DNA of 64,000 bases. It comes from Allium sativum (Eukaryota; Streptophyta; Magnoliopsida; Asparagales; Amaryllidaceae). The notes under the pieces were generated by a model. The model saw only the letters and a program-made list of their open reading frames with translations. It was not told the DNA's origin and did no database searches. Location: assembly GCA_030737875.1 (NCBI GenBank), contig CM060923.1:489764453-489828452 (forward strand). The letters run 5' to 3'. The position numbers and the translations under genes were made by a program. Of the stretch, positions 45,579-59,124 are shown one piece after another; within the stretch, counting starts at the first letter, position 1; every line of letters starts with the position of its first letter.

Positions 45579-48500
45579 TGTGTGTGTCTGTGTGTGTGTG
45601 TATTTATATATATATGTATATATATGTCTGAACCCTAATTTTTCACTTTCAATACGCGTTGCTACTTACTAGATTAATGGTCTAAAACATTCGAAATCAT
45701 TTCCTCAAATTTTTGCAAAACCATTTACCGATTCAAAAAACTCATAAAACAAAAATCAAAGGGTAACGTGAGGGCTTGAGTTTGGTACGGGTGAGATCGA
45801 AAATTGTGGAGTAAGTTGCTTGAAATTTGTGCTCAACGGTAGTTGCGATAACTCGTCCAAATGGAAAGAGAATCGCGCGAAACAAGATACATTTGAATCG
45901 TGGTGTAAAATACAATGACGTGGAACTGATTGAAACATGATTGGAGCTGACTGCAAATTTTGATTGAGATAAACATCTAGTTTAATTTAACGAAAACAAT
46001 CGTTTAAATAACGATTTCAAAACCGATCGATGTGAGAATTCTATCACTCAATTATTTTGTATAGTTATTCTATTTTATAACTTAGTATATATTGATTTCT
46101 TAGGTTGATTTTTATCTGGTTAGTTATCACTAATTATTATATGTTATGTGGTAGCTCACATCACCAGTTGTTTGGAAAACATATGATGAATGGATGATTA
46201 ATTGTGACATGCTGTGAATGTAATTTTTAGTTAATTAACATGTTAAAAACATTGTTAAATATTTGTGATAATTGATATTAGACTAAATATCCATTTACAG
46301 GTCGAACAACTTGTTTATGTTCACCCATTTAAAGTAATATCAATTGGAATGAATAAATAGTTTATTAATTAATTATTTATTGGTTGAAACCGTTGCACGG
46401 GTCTTGGGATGATAGTTAGTTTACACGTCTCCCTTGTGTTTAGTTATTTGTCAATCAATTGATTGACAGACCGTTATAAGCGTTATTTAATTATTTAATT
46501 ATTTAATTATTTAATGCTTATACAGTTGTAGATGCTCTCTGAATGTGAATTGGATGTTTGCTGAATACATGTGATGTACAAAATACATTTAACTAAAATT
46601 ACATGGTAATTGATGAGTCTCATTCCAATTCGGAAATAACGAATATTTTAATATAATATTCAGTGAAGGAGCAAGGCTTGATTTTGATGTCCGATTTTGG
46701 ATGGACAAAAAATATTGAAATATAAAGCCGAGTTAAGTAAATAAATGTCTTTTTAACTCGAATGGATTTTTCTATCAATTTTATTCATTTTAATAATGAA
46801 TGCGAGAAAATAGATTTCAAAATCTGATATTTTGAAAATATTATAATTTTGAGATTATAATAATGTGGGATTTTCAATTTTGATTTAAAATTGAAGTGGA
46901 AGTTGAAATCGTTTTTAAATGAAATTATAAACACTGTATAAATATGTTTTGAATGGAAATTGATGAAATTTATTATATATATTTAAGTGGTTTGAATAGA
47001 ACCAATCGTGCAACGACCGTTCACGAATTTCGGCCATTAACTTCGAATTGACGTACCGGGAGATCCGACTGTCAGATTCTCCTGAAACTGGAACCATTGG
47101 GTTCGTGTCAAAAAGATATTTCAAAGACAATATGAGATTTGAAATCTAATGGTTATATTTTGAGAAATTTTCAATTCAAATTTGAATAAAAAACAATGCT
47201 AGTGCAGCTAAATGACCAGAAACGTCATTTAACTGAAAGGGCCTATTTTTAAATGATTAAAAATAGGGAAAAATTATGTTTAATCATAATAAATGATTTA
47301 AAATGATTTTTGGATGAAATATTCCAGTTTTTAAAAGGTAAATGATATTTTTATCTGAATTGGTTAGTTAACAACTAAAGTAAGAATCAAATGGTTTTTA
47401 AATAAACAAATTAGATTGCGAATGGTTTTCATATGAATTTTTTTTCCAATATATATAAATTGGGAGGGAATTGAATGGAAATTATCTTTAGATAGTTCGA
47501 TACTGGATGATGTGATTATACTGGTATCGTTGAAGAATTTGAAATTTATTTATATCTTTATTCATAATATGATATTTGTTGGCTTCAGAATTTGATATTG
47601 AATTTAAGCAGATATGATTCCTATTCAGAGCCTTGTATTTAATATAAAATTGGATTTTGGGTTCGTCGTGAACGGTGTCTTAAAAAACACTGTTCTCAAA
47701 CCCTGTTGAGAAAGGAATAAACCTTTTAATTAAGATTAGTGCAGATTTCCAATTAATAAATATAATTCAAATTAAATGGAAGTTGATTTTAGGTTCATTT
47801 GGAACCATGTTTCAAACAACATTAGTTCTTAAACCCAATTAAGAGTGAAGTTAAGATTTGGAATTTATGAATCTTTTAGTTAAGATTTTATGGAATTTTT
47901 CCAAAGTTTTCCAATTTAATATATTAAATTGGAATTGAGTGGAATTCAATTTGTTAACAATCGAGATAAGCTTCTGTGAAGGAAGATCGTTACTATTTAT
48001 GAAATTTAAAAAGACTTTGTCGTTATTCCTCTTATAGTATTAGTCTGATATGGAAATTTATATCGAGTACGATTGATCAGATTTCCATGAAGATTCCATA
48101 TTAAATGGAAGATGATTTTGGGTTTATCGTGAACTGGGTTTTAAATGACATTGGTTCTTTAACCCGGTTGAAGACATGAATAATTTCCTAAGATTGTATA
48201 ATCATTAAGTAATGATTTTTGAAGACTAATACTAGGTTGTAGTTTTAATGAATCTTTAATTAGATCGGAATTTGAATGGGGTAATTAAATTTACCAAATT
48301 TAAGAAATGTTCGAGAATGGAGTAATCACCAGTTTTACTCCATGCGATAATTAAATCTTTAATTAGATTTGAACGTTAAATGGTAATTGACTTTACCGAT
48401 AACACAATGGCTGTTAGATATGGACTACTACCAGTTTTGCTTCATGGGATGAATAGGTTAGGACTGAGATAATAAAATGAATGATTACTTCGATAAAACT

Positions 48501-50360
48501 CAATAATCCCAACTAGTTTTATAAACCTTAATCTAGCTTATACTGTTAAAAGATACTACAAAATCATTTGAAATGATTTCCAAGGATTGGATTAAATAAT
48601 AAGTTTAAATAAGATAATCTTTGATAAGATTAATGGGAACCTTTCCCAGTATAAAGAATATTTGAATAAAAGAATATTCTCGATTGGAATGAGGAGTATG
48701 ATGTGTTTTTATCACTTGTCTATAAGATACGTGAGCTATTCGGAAAGACTGGGTTTAACCCATTATGAATAACTGATACAACAACTAAAAGTCCAAGATT
48801 TGAAGACGATGGTTGAGGACTGGAGATCTTCGCATCATTTGGATTATTGCTGATGTCTCACTTGAGAGGTACACCCAAGACGAGGTTATAAGAGGTGGCT
48901 ATCTAGACGTACTTTGAGATTGACAGAATATGTGAGGTCCTCTCTCCTGTATTGGACATATGGGACAAGGAATAACATGCCTTCGGTTTCATTTAGACCC
49001 AGAACGGACATGCAAAGGGATTGCATGTCTGACATTGTACTTCGCGCTGGATTTGTTGACCTTTGCTATATATATATATATATATCTATTTGGTGGAGGA
49101 GAATTTATTTTTTTTAGCTTAACACCCTTCTCTGAGACGTATGAGCTCAGAGGTTATATATTGGTAGACATCAATGGTATGGTATAGATTGACAATGTGG
49201 CATGCTTAGATCAAAGCTTTTGTTGAAAAGCAGAGTTTTATGGTTGGTGATCAAAGCATAGCTTTAATATAGCGCAACTTTGTGTATAGCGCTAATTCAC
49301 GAGCTTCACTCCCCGGTATGAACAAAAAAGGGATGAAGGACAACAGAGGAATAAAGGACATGCGTTCCCATCTAGCTAGTAGTGATGTCATTGTATGCAA
49401 CCCGAACATTTTATTTATGTCGATGATGGATAGCGAGGTACCCTAGATATGGCCGTACAAAGGCCCTTGATGGTCGACATACAGACGAGGATTGCGGTCC
49501 AATTGGACTGGGGAACATGTCGTTCAGTTATAGCTAATCAGCGATGGCTGACCGACTCTATATGATCCAGGTGCATGTGCGTGCGAGTCCTGGGGCATCC
49601 CGCTAGAGATGTCCCGAATCGGATGAGGAAGATCCCATGCCTCGGTTCATAGATGGAAACCAAAATTTCAATACGCGACTTTCGATTTCAGTTGTAAACC
49701 TATATAGTGGCATAGTAGGATGTGGTACTATGCCGCCTAAGATTGATACATTTATATTCGAAATTTTTTTCTACACTTATAATAATAATAAAAGATAAAT
49801 TTCACGTATCTAGCATGTTTGGCTATTATAAGGTAAAACTCAATCCTACGGCTTGTCTTGCACTGTGTGATGGGAGCTGAGTCTTATAATAACTTCATTT
49901 TTCCCTTTAGCATTGCTCCGTTGTCTTATGCACTGGTATCCATGGGGGTAAACTAGTTCCTTGTTATACAGGGTAGTTCCGTGATTTACCGAACTTTAAA
50001 ATAAAAGTTTATAACTATTTTATTTATCACACTAGTGTCATGACCGACTCAGAGTTTATTGTTTCCCACCTAAACTCTAGGTGACCATATTTTCCACGGG
50101 TAGCTAGTAGCTTTGTTAGTTGATGTTTTCCGCTGCATATTGTACTTATGTAATATATTTCCACTGCTATGTATTTTAAATCTCTGATATTAATTTTCCG
50201 ATGTATATTATTTGTTCGTACTCTAATATCTTATACTCTGATGTAAATTGTTGTAATAGAAATGAAATGTTCTCTTGTTCTATGTTCTGACGAGTCGTGT
50301 TCTCAAAGCAATCCGCCTTCTTGTTCGGTTTACGCTGTCCGGGAAGTTAGGATCTGTACA
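45579..50360 (+). repeat. LTR1 of family E, right segment
   Basis: After a GT/AT microsatellite it matches LTR2 from 52235 onwards, except for insertions present only in LTR2 and a ~300-bp stretch of LTR2 (about 52450-52740) missing here. It ends GATCTGTACA next to a PBS. With 10391-11290 it totals about 5.7 kb. It contains the empty sites for both the LINE and the CACTA insertions of LTR2, and several short hairpins. No genes. Confidence 0.85.
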
Positions 50361-51401
50361 GTTGGTATCAGAGCTTTGGTTTATCCTAGAATGACTTGTT
50401 AGAGAAAGAATTCATCGGAGATAGGATTAATAATATCCTATAAGAAATACTTGTTAGAGATAGGGTTAGTAATTCCCTAGAATGAGTTTGAAGAGAGTTT
50501 TTTATAAAAATGAATTTAGTTTTGAAAATTATATCTTATGTAAGTGTTTGATTATTTTATTTAATACTGAATTTAGGCAATCGAGTATAGGAAGATTTTG
50601 CATATACGCATCATGAACGTATATTCAAAGTCTCAAATATACTGGGTAGATATAAAATCACACTTTAGTCACCCAGGGATGATTCTGATGATAGCGACCA
50701 CATCATCTGTGTTTATTTTCGAGTATCAAAAGTGGGATATCTATATGATTCTTGTTGACTGGTGTGAGGACCAAAAACATAATTAGAGTTTAATGTCCGT
50801 GATTTGGCTTTGGAATTATATTTTTGAGTATATATAAAAGTTATATGTTTGAAAAGCTAATAAACTAATTGATTGCTGGTGGTGATGTGTGATAATTAGT
50901 TAAACTAATAAAATATTGGAATAATAAAACCAATATAAGAATGAAAAAGGTAAATTATGCCAAATCAAATGTAAAGTAGAATCGAATTGAAATTTAGTTC
51001 GTAATGGAAATACACACACACACACACATATATGCTGGACAGGTTATTGTGTGGAAGCTAAGAAGAGGAATAAAATTGTATGCTAGACAAAAAGGTACAT
51101 ATTTACTAAATTGATTGGGTTTGATGATTTTATGAGCCGATTGGCAAGCCGCTTGGCTTTATGATTTTATTTTGATCGATGAGAGCCCGTAGAGGCTAGT
51201 TTTATTGATAGACTGGTACAAAGGAGGTTATGGCGAAATTTTTCAAAATTTTAAGGCACTAGCCAAATTTTGAGAAATTGGGAGGTTTTTAGAAACTGAA
51301 AATAAAAGTACTTGAGTCAGAAGGAGGGTTGAGTTGGTTAAGTAAACGACCTTCAGTTCTGTCTCCCTTTACGGGGACAAAAACTATTAAGTGGGGGAGA
51401 T
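50361..51401 (+). other. Internal domain 1 of family E, non-coding
   Basis: PBS TGGTATCAGAGC at 50363-50374 and PPT AAGTGGGGGAGAT at 51389-51401. There are no gag or pol motifs. A GATGAT/ATCATC stem near 50687-50707 precedes TATTTTCGAG, as in B. The block around 51130-51240 (GGCAAGCCG, GGTACAAAGGAGGTTA) is shared with B and internal domain 2. Confidence 0.85.
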
Positions 51402-52970
51402 TGTAACAATCCTGAATTTTGGAACCAATTTAAAATTTATTTTAATTGAATTTAACAGATTTTAAATATTTAAATTGGTTTACTTTGAAAATTAACGACC
51501 TAAAATTTATTTAAAACGAAGTTAGAACATATATTTAAAATCTAATCAAAATGAACTCGTAACCTCGCGGTAGTTTGAAATTTTGGTTTTGAACTTTAGA
51601 TGGACGTACGTATTTCAAAATTAGTCGGATTTCAATAAAACAAGAAGCAATAGGATTATTTAATTATATCTTTTTATCGAATATAAGAAATTGAGCCCTT
51701 AAAATTAGCCCTCTTGCAAACGACCTCAGTTTCGATGAAACCAATATTTTTGAATCCGGAACGTCAAATTATTGTCAGTTTAAAATTTCAAATCAATCAA
51801 AATTCATATGTAAGCGTGGTAAATTTAAATGCGTGTTCAACTTTAGTTGTTAATTTAATAAGCTAGAAATAGGGCCATTTTCAAATGGTCTCCAAATTTG
51901 ACAAACTAGATTCATTAGAACCGTATTTGCAAAACATAGCCTGATTTCAAATGTCCTAATTTTGGAGCTAGTATGTGGTTGTGGTAAATTAAAATGTACA
52001 TTTTAATTCAATATTTATCATTATATTTTAATTTTGATAAAAACTATCGAATCGGCTTAGGAAACAATCTCATTGTGTCCGGAATGAGGGTATTTGGCTA
52101 GGGGTGAGAGTTATTGGGGTTCGTTTGGAGTTTGAAATGTTAAACAAGTAATGTTGGAATTTAATATTATTAAAAATATAACATATATATATATATATAT
52201 ATATATATTTGTGTGTGTGTGTGTGTGTGTGTGTCCAAGCACTAATTCTTCACTGCCAAAACGCCCCGCCACTTATTTGATTAATGGCCTAAAACGTTCG
52301 AAATCATTTCCTTCTATTTCTACAAAACCATTTACCGATTCGAAAAACTCATAAAACAAAAATCAAAGGGTAACGTGAGAGATTGAGTTCGGCATGGGTG
52401 AGAACGAAAATGGTGGAGTGAGTTTCTTGAAATCCATGCTCAATGGCACTACAGTCGCACGCGAATCGAGGAGGCGTGGGGTCTGCGAGTTGGATATGTT
52501 TCAAGGTGCAAGGAGGCGGCGCGATGCTCTTCAAGGTTGTGGTGATGGATCTGACTTCGACGAACTATGAGGCATACGTGGGTGAACCCTAGGTTGCATG
52601 ATGGTTTTTTTTCGGTGAGACCTGGAGCATGTAATACGGTAAGGAAGATTACAAAGGGGAAAAGGTTAATTTATTAAAATAAATATCACTAGTTAATTAA
52701 TTTATGTAATTAAGGCATAAAATGCCATAATTCGTTCAAACAGAAACAAAATCACGTAAAACAAGATACATTGGAATCATGGAGAAAAATACTATGCCAT
52801 GAAACTGATTAGGAAAAGATTAGAGCTGACTGCAAATTTTGATTGAGTTAAATATCTAGTTTAATTTAACAAAAACAATCGTTTAAATAACGATTTCAGA
52901 ATCGATCGATGTGAGAACTCTCTCACTTAATTATTTTGTATACTTATTCTATTTTATAACTAAATGTATA

Positions 52971-55315
52971 TTTTTTGGCAAAGCCGAGGGGTTTCTAAGG
53001 TGACCGCAAAAGGCTTTTATTACAACTAATAATAAAATACAGGGAAGCACAGGTGATTGTATTGAACAATCAGCTACAACAGTATTGATATGGACCGTTC
53101 TCCATAACGGAAATAATGTGTTCCGTGCACACATATTACTTAACTTACAAACATTACATATACGAATTTAACATATAACATTACATCTACAATGACATGG
53201 AGAGTAACAAATACTCAGTGAAGCACGCGCTCTCATGACTGTTATCCACTGTCATGAATGTTCTTTAGCATCTCCTTCTTCATGCTGTGTGTAATAGGGG
53301 TTTTTTCCCCAGCTTTGTCAACCGAAGTGGCATCTTGGTTTACAACATCAGGCGGACCGTGTCTTGTGTCCCGATAGAAAGGTGAGATCGAGCATAGTAG
53401 CTTTGTTGGGTGGGTTATTCTTCTTTGTGGCTTCAAGCTTTTGCAACACATTTGCTACAGAGACCAAGCTATCATTTTCCATATGTTTTGAATTAATTTT
53501 GTTGCAGTACTCTATAAAATCCCTCTTCATTTTCACAAGGGCATCAACCTTGTCTGGGCTTCTGTTCATATCAATATCCATGTCTATCCTTTAAGATATG
53601 TTATCGATTATTTTAGCGTTAGCACCAAGCAGTGCAATAACTTCAAGATTACTCATGTTACTTGATATATCTGTTATTTCCCCTATTTCACCTTTCTTGT
53701 TGACTTCACTAGGGCTCGCAGCAGTACTGAAGGACACCACTGGTTTGCATGAAGTGTCTATTTGACTTTTCTTTGAGTTGTCACCCTATTTCGTAACATC
53801 AACATAACATTGCATTGCATTGAACAGTCCACCTTATCATTGGTAATTTCTATAATTTCATTACCACCCAAGACCTTATCAGTTTGACTACCTGGAGCTT
53901 CTGTCGTCACAGTCTATTTAACCACACTGCTATTGACATAAACTACAGCAGGTTGAGGGCCTTGCGAGAAGGCACGGGTAAGAATTTCATCTACTCTTGA
54001 AATCTCTCCTTCTTCCAGTAATATGTTGTGTTCATTCTCCTTGCTGATCTGATTTTACACACCAATGCTCTTTTTCCATAACTGGACTAACAGTTGGCTT
54101 CGCTTTGTTTTGAACCCTCCAGTTGTCGTGCATTTTCCGTTGAAATGGTGCACTGAATACACCCCTTCTCCTAACATTAACATTACTCCACTCTCTACCG
54201 CTCAAATTACCAAATCGTTCTTTTTTTCATTCTTATTAGCTTGTGTTGTTTTCCATTTGTCGAACCCGCAATTTCCATACCGACAGTAGTTTTATTAACG
54301 TTCACATCAAAATTATAGTTGATCCTAACAGGGTTACTGATTTAAGGAACAGGGTTACTTGATTTAAGAATTTTATTACCAGATTCACACTAAGTTGTCA
54401 TATGGCTGAATACCGTGCATATATCACAATTGTCGGGTCACCACAAATAGTGCACTTACATTGTTTGTTCACTCCCATCAGGTAGAGCTGCCTGAAATTC
54501 GTCGATCAGATGTGAGTTTCGGTTCACCTCCACCATACATTTTGCATACTCCAATCGCTCAATTCTCTCTGTGTTTATATCATACATATGTACTTCCCTA
54601 CATGCATTGCAACCCAACTAATACCAATTTGTGTCCATGCATAGAGAGGAATATTCCTTAATTTTATCCACACTGGGACAATTTTAATCAAACTAGCATC
54701 GCTATCTAGCTGTACATCCCAAGGTTTCACAATGAACCATTTATTCTGGATTATTATAGGATCAACACATGTGATCTTATGCCTAACCTCAGTGCTAGGT
54801 ATTTGAAAGAAAAATACTGACCCATTTGACTTAAATTTGGTACATTTAGGTAATTTCCAGAGTCTCTGTAGATGTGTTGTAACCTCTGTGTAGCTTACTG
54901 GCTTGACGAGGAAAAAACTGACAAGTTGTTCTTACTATTGATTCTTCGCTGCCTGTTCCTCAGAAGGGACTATGGCTTTGCTATTGAATTGCAACGTAAG
55001 TGACGGCGGTCCAAAGGCTCTGGCGTTCCTCGGTTTGACATTGAATAGAGAAGAAAACTTCTTCGCTATGTCGTGGTTGTTCTCCTGTTGTTGGGAAGGG
55101 GTCAGTGAATGGGAGGTTTGAGGTCGCAGGTTGGCAAGGTTTGGGTTTTACGGCAGCTCTGGGGATGTTGGAATTGGCTGAGGCGGTGGGACCAGAGATG
55201 GGTATTGCAAGATGGGTTGATTTGAGAGGCAAAGAGCTCGAGGTGAGCGATTGAGAGGAATGGACGTTAGGGCTACCATTTTTGTGGAGAGTGGCCATGA
55301 TTTTATGTCAGAAGC
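52971..55315 (-). mobile_element. LINE-like insertion encoding only an ORF1-type protein (degenerate)
   Basis: TATAACTAAATGTATA (52955-52970) and TATAACTAAATATATA (55316-55331) form a 16-bp TSD with one mismatch. A short A-tail lies at the left end on the minus strand. LTR1 has the empty site. The first Met is at 55298 (MATLHKNGSPN), 18 bases from the 5' end. An open segment at about 54931-54575 reads KWFIVKPWDVQL and VPVWIKLRNIPLYAWT, the DUF4283 domain of plant LINE ORF1 proteins. Near 54410-54455 CTICGDPTIVIYAR has CCHC spacing, but His is replaced by Ile and the last Cys by Arg. No RT, endonuclease or RNase H is present. Confidence 0.75.
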
Positions 55316-56840
55316 TATAACTAAATATATATATTGATTTCCTAGGTTGATTTTTATTTGGTTAGTTATCACAAATTGTTGTACGATATATGGTAGCTCA
55401 CATCGCCAGTTGTTTGAAAACCATATGAAAGAATGGATGATTGATTGTGATATGTTATGAATGTAATTCTAAGTTAATTAACATGTTAAAAACATTGTTT
55501 CACATTTGTGATAGCTAATATTGGATCAAACGTCCATTTACAAGTCGAACGACTAGTTTATGCACATCCATTTAAAGTAATATAAATTAAAATGGATAAA
55601 CAATTTATTAATTCATTATTTATTGGTTGAAAACCCCACATGGGTCTTGGGATGATAATTAGTTTACACATTTCCTTTGTGTTTAGCTGTATGTTAATCT
55701 ATTTACAGATCGTTATAAGCGTTATTCAATTATTTAACGCTTATACAGTTGTAAATGCACTCCGAATGTGAATTGGATGTTTGATAGTTGTTTATAACTA
55801 TTGTTGAATACATGTGATGTATGAAATCCATATAACTAAAATTATATGGTAATTGATGAGTCTCATTTCAATTAGAAAACAACGAATATTTTAATATAAT
55901 ATTCAGTGAAGAAGCAAGGTTTGATTTTGATGTCCAATTTTGGATGGACACGAAAATATTGAAATGTGAAGTCGAGTTAAGTAAATAATCACCATTTTAA
56001 CTCGAACGGAATTTTCTTCCGATTTTATTCATTTTAATAATAAATGCGAGAAAATGGATTTCAAAATATGACATTTGATTTTTTTTTTTTGATATTATAA
56101 TAATATGGGATTCTGAGTTTTGATTTAAAATTAAAATGGAAGTTGAAATCATTTTTAAACTAAATTATAAATGTTTTATGAAATACATTTTAAATGAAAA
56201 TCGATGAAATTTATTATACATGTTTAAATGGTTCGAATAGAACGAGTCGTGCAACGACCGTTCACGAATTTTGGCCATAAACTTTGAATTGACGTAGCGG
56301 GAGATCCGACTGTTGGATTCTCCTGAAAATGGAATTGTTGGGTTCATGTCGAAGAGATATTTCAAAGATAATAAGAGATTTGAAATCTAATGGTTATATT
56401 TTGAGGAACGTTCAATTCAAATTTGAATAAAAAAATAGCGCTAGTGCAGCTAAATGACCTGAAACATCATTTAAATGAAAGGGCATACTTTTAAATGATT
56501 AAAAATAGGGAAAAAATTATGTAAAATCATGATAAATGATTTGAAAAGATTTTTAGATGAGATATTCCAGTTTTGAAAAGAAAACGATATTTTTATCTAA
56601 ATTGGTTAGTTAACAACTAAAGTAAGGATCTAATGGTTTTTAAATTAACAAATTTGATTGCGAATGGTTCTCATATAAACAAAATTTTCCAATATATATA
56701 AATTAAGTGGGAATTGGATGGAAATTATCTTTATATATTTCAATATTGGATGTCGTGATTATACGGATATCATTGAGGAAATTGTAAGATATAGATATCT
56801 TTATTCTCAATACGACATCTGTTGGTTTCAGAATTTGATA

Positions 56841-59124
56841 CACTACAACAAATATACCATACTACAATGGTGCAAAAACGTTGTAAAAAGTTTTTACAAC
56901 GGTGGAGCCACCATCGTGAGTTAAGAAGTTGTAATATACTTATATTTTTTACAATGTTTCTGCACCGTTGCAACACCGTTGTGAAATAGGGTATTTAACA
57001 ACTTTTATTCACCGTTGTAATAAATTTTATTACAACACTTTTACACCGTTGTAAAATGATTTATTACAACTTTTTTTTGGTGTTGTAACTTATATACACC
57101 TTACTAATATAAATAATTCATATATATATATATATATATTAATAATAATATGATTCATATTTCAATGCAACAAATATAACTATACGGAATCATTCATATA
57201 TATTAATTAACATAATATTCGATCAACATACACATAGTACATCACCAACTAAACCTATCACAAAAAACATAACCGTTTTAAAATACATACATCGATCTAA
57301 CACAAAAGATACATAAGAAAGAAGCTTTGTCCATAAAAGATACATAAGCATACCCTACGAAAGCACTCTAGCTGAAGGCAACGTAATTTTTATTCCAAGC
57401 CACAGTCAATCTCATGAAGATGTTACTGTGCCCATATCGAAATTCAAACGCCCCATGACAGATGCCCATTCTGAACGATCATCGGCTACCAAAAAGAATT
57501 GTCGAAAGTCTTAATTTTTTTGAGGACTCCGCTGAAAAGCAATACTTAGTTGGCATACAGGTTTTGTCGCAGCAACTACTACACAACAATGTATGACTAC
57601 TCTAAATTGACATCGCAAACTCTCTCCGTTCTTGCTTCATAATCATGTTTGCAGCTAATGCCAAATTGACAATAACAACCAAAAAGACTTTAATGCATGC
57701 CCGAAATGAATCTCGGCTCAGTTGTTTCAGAACGATCCTGCACTAGCACAAGCAGTACTTGGCGATAACCAACTGTTTTTAACACGCAACTGAGGAAAGA
57801 TTAAAATAATTGATCTTTTCTTTTCATCAATTAAAATCAACAACAATATCCTCTCTTTGTTTCAGAAAAAAAAATGAATCTTTTGAATCCACACCTAGCA
57901 AGAACAGAAGACATACAAAAGAATGTATCAGACACTTCTGTATCAACTAAAGAAGAAGCAATTCAAGCATAGTTCAATCTGAAGTTATCATTCAGCACAT
58001 ACCAGGATCCTTGAGGACTCGGCATCAAATGAAACATCTGACTATACTAGAGATGATGCTGCTCGCTGGCAAGCTGAAGCTGGCCGCTAACAAAAACGAA
58101 GATTCCGCCAGCCGGACCCGACGGCTGACAATCGGTGGTCGAAACGTGATGCTTGCACCGCAGGAACGGAAGAGACGCGAGCTTGGCTACGATCACCGCT
58201 GCTCCCTGATGTTCCACAAATTGTTTCGAGATGGTGCTAGGATATCCATTGTTTTTTTCCCAAATTTCTTGAGAAACGCTAAATTTTTGGTAGTTGCTCT
58301 TCCGACTATTTGACGAGCAGAAGGATGACAGTGACGGGGGTTTACTAAACACAATTTGGAAAGTAGGGTAATAATCTTTTTAGATCTGGGGAATTGGAAT
58401 GGGCACCACACTTTATTATTTAATGCACGAGCTGGGGAATTGGAAGTTGGAACAAGGACAGACGGATAGACATGAACATTAAAAAAATAATTGGTTGTGG
58501 AGGAAATACGGTAGATGGATCCAACTTTTCTAAAAAAGAAGCGGCAAAACATTTTGTTTGGATGGAAAAATTTTAGCGGTAAAATTTTTAGTCTGGATGG
58601 AAAATTTGAATTTGAAATTTTTATTAAAATATTTAAAAGTAATTATTTAATTATTACTTCTTAATTAGTGATTCTTACTTCTTATTTATTAATTACTAAA
58701 ATTAATTATTCATTACTAAAAACTAATTTTTATTTATTTATTTTTAATTTCTAATAATAATACATAATTATTATTTATTAATTATTATACAGCGAAAAGA
58801 AATTATTAATATTAGTTATTACATATTTTCAAATAAACTATTTATTATTATTATTAAACAATAGTTATTGAGTATTATTTTTTTTATTAATTATCGAATT
58901 TTTATTAATTATTAATATGGTATTTCTTGTGTAGTCATATATTACAACAGTCAAAAGTTAAAAGTTGTGATAGGCTTTTATTACAACTATCAAAATAACA
59001 CAGTTGTTAAAAATAAGTTTATTACAACTTTTCTAGAAAAAAAGTTGTAAAAAACATTTATTACAACGGTGCTTTTACCACTGTTGTAAAATTAAAGTTG
59101 TAATATAGTGTTTTTGTTGCAGTG
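56841..59124. mobile_element. Non-autonomous CACTA transposon
   Basis: The ends are CACTACAACAAAT and, inverted, CACTGCAACAAAA, with 3-bp TSD ATA on each side (56838-56840 and 59125-59127). LTR1 at about 47590 has the empty site (GAATTTGATATTGAAT). Subterminal repeats of CACCGTTGTAA and its complement occur at least seven times, as expected for transposase binding sites. One is a near-perfect palindrome with arms CGTTGTAAAAA/TTTTTACAACG at about 56879-56901. No transposase. The middle (57200-58900) has only short ORFs, none recognisable. Confidence 0.9.

Noticed and set aside
58011..58352. Overlapping ORFs in the CACTA interior as a captured gene
   Set aside because: Neither strand shows a recognisable domain, and the ORFs overlap antisense to each other; left as unexplained interior.
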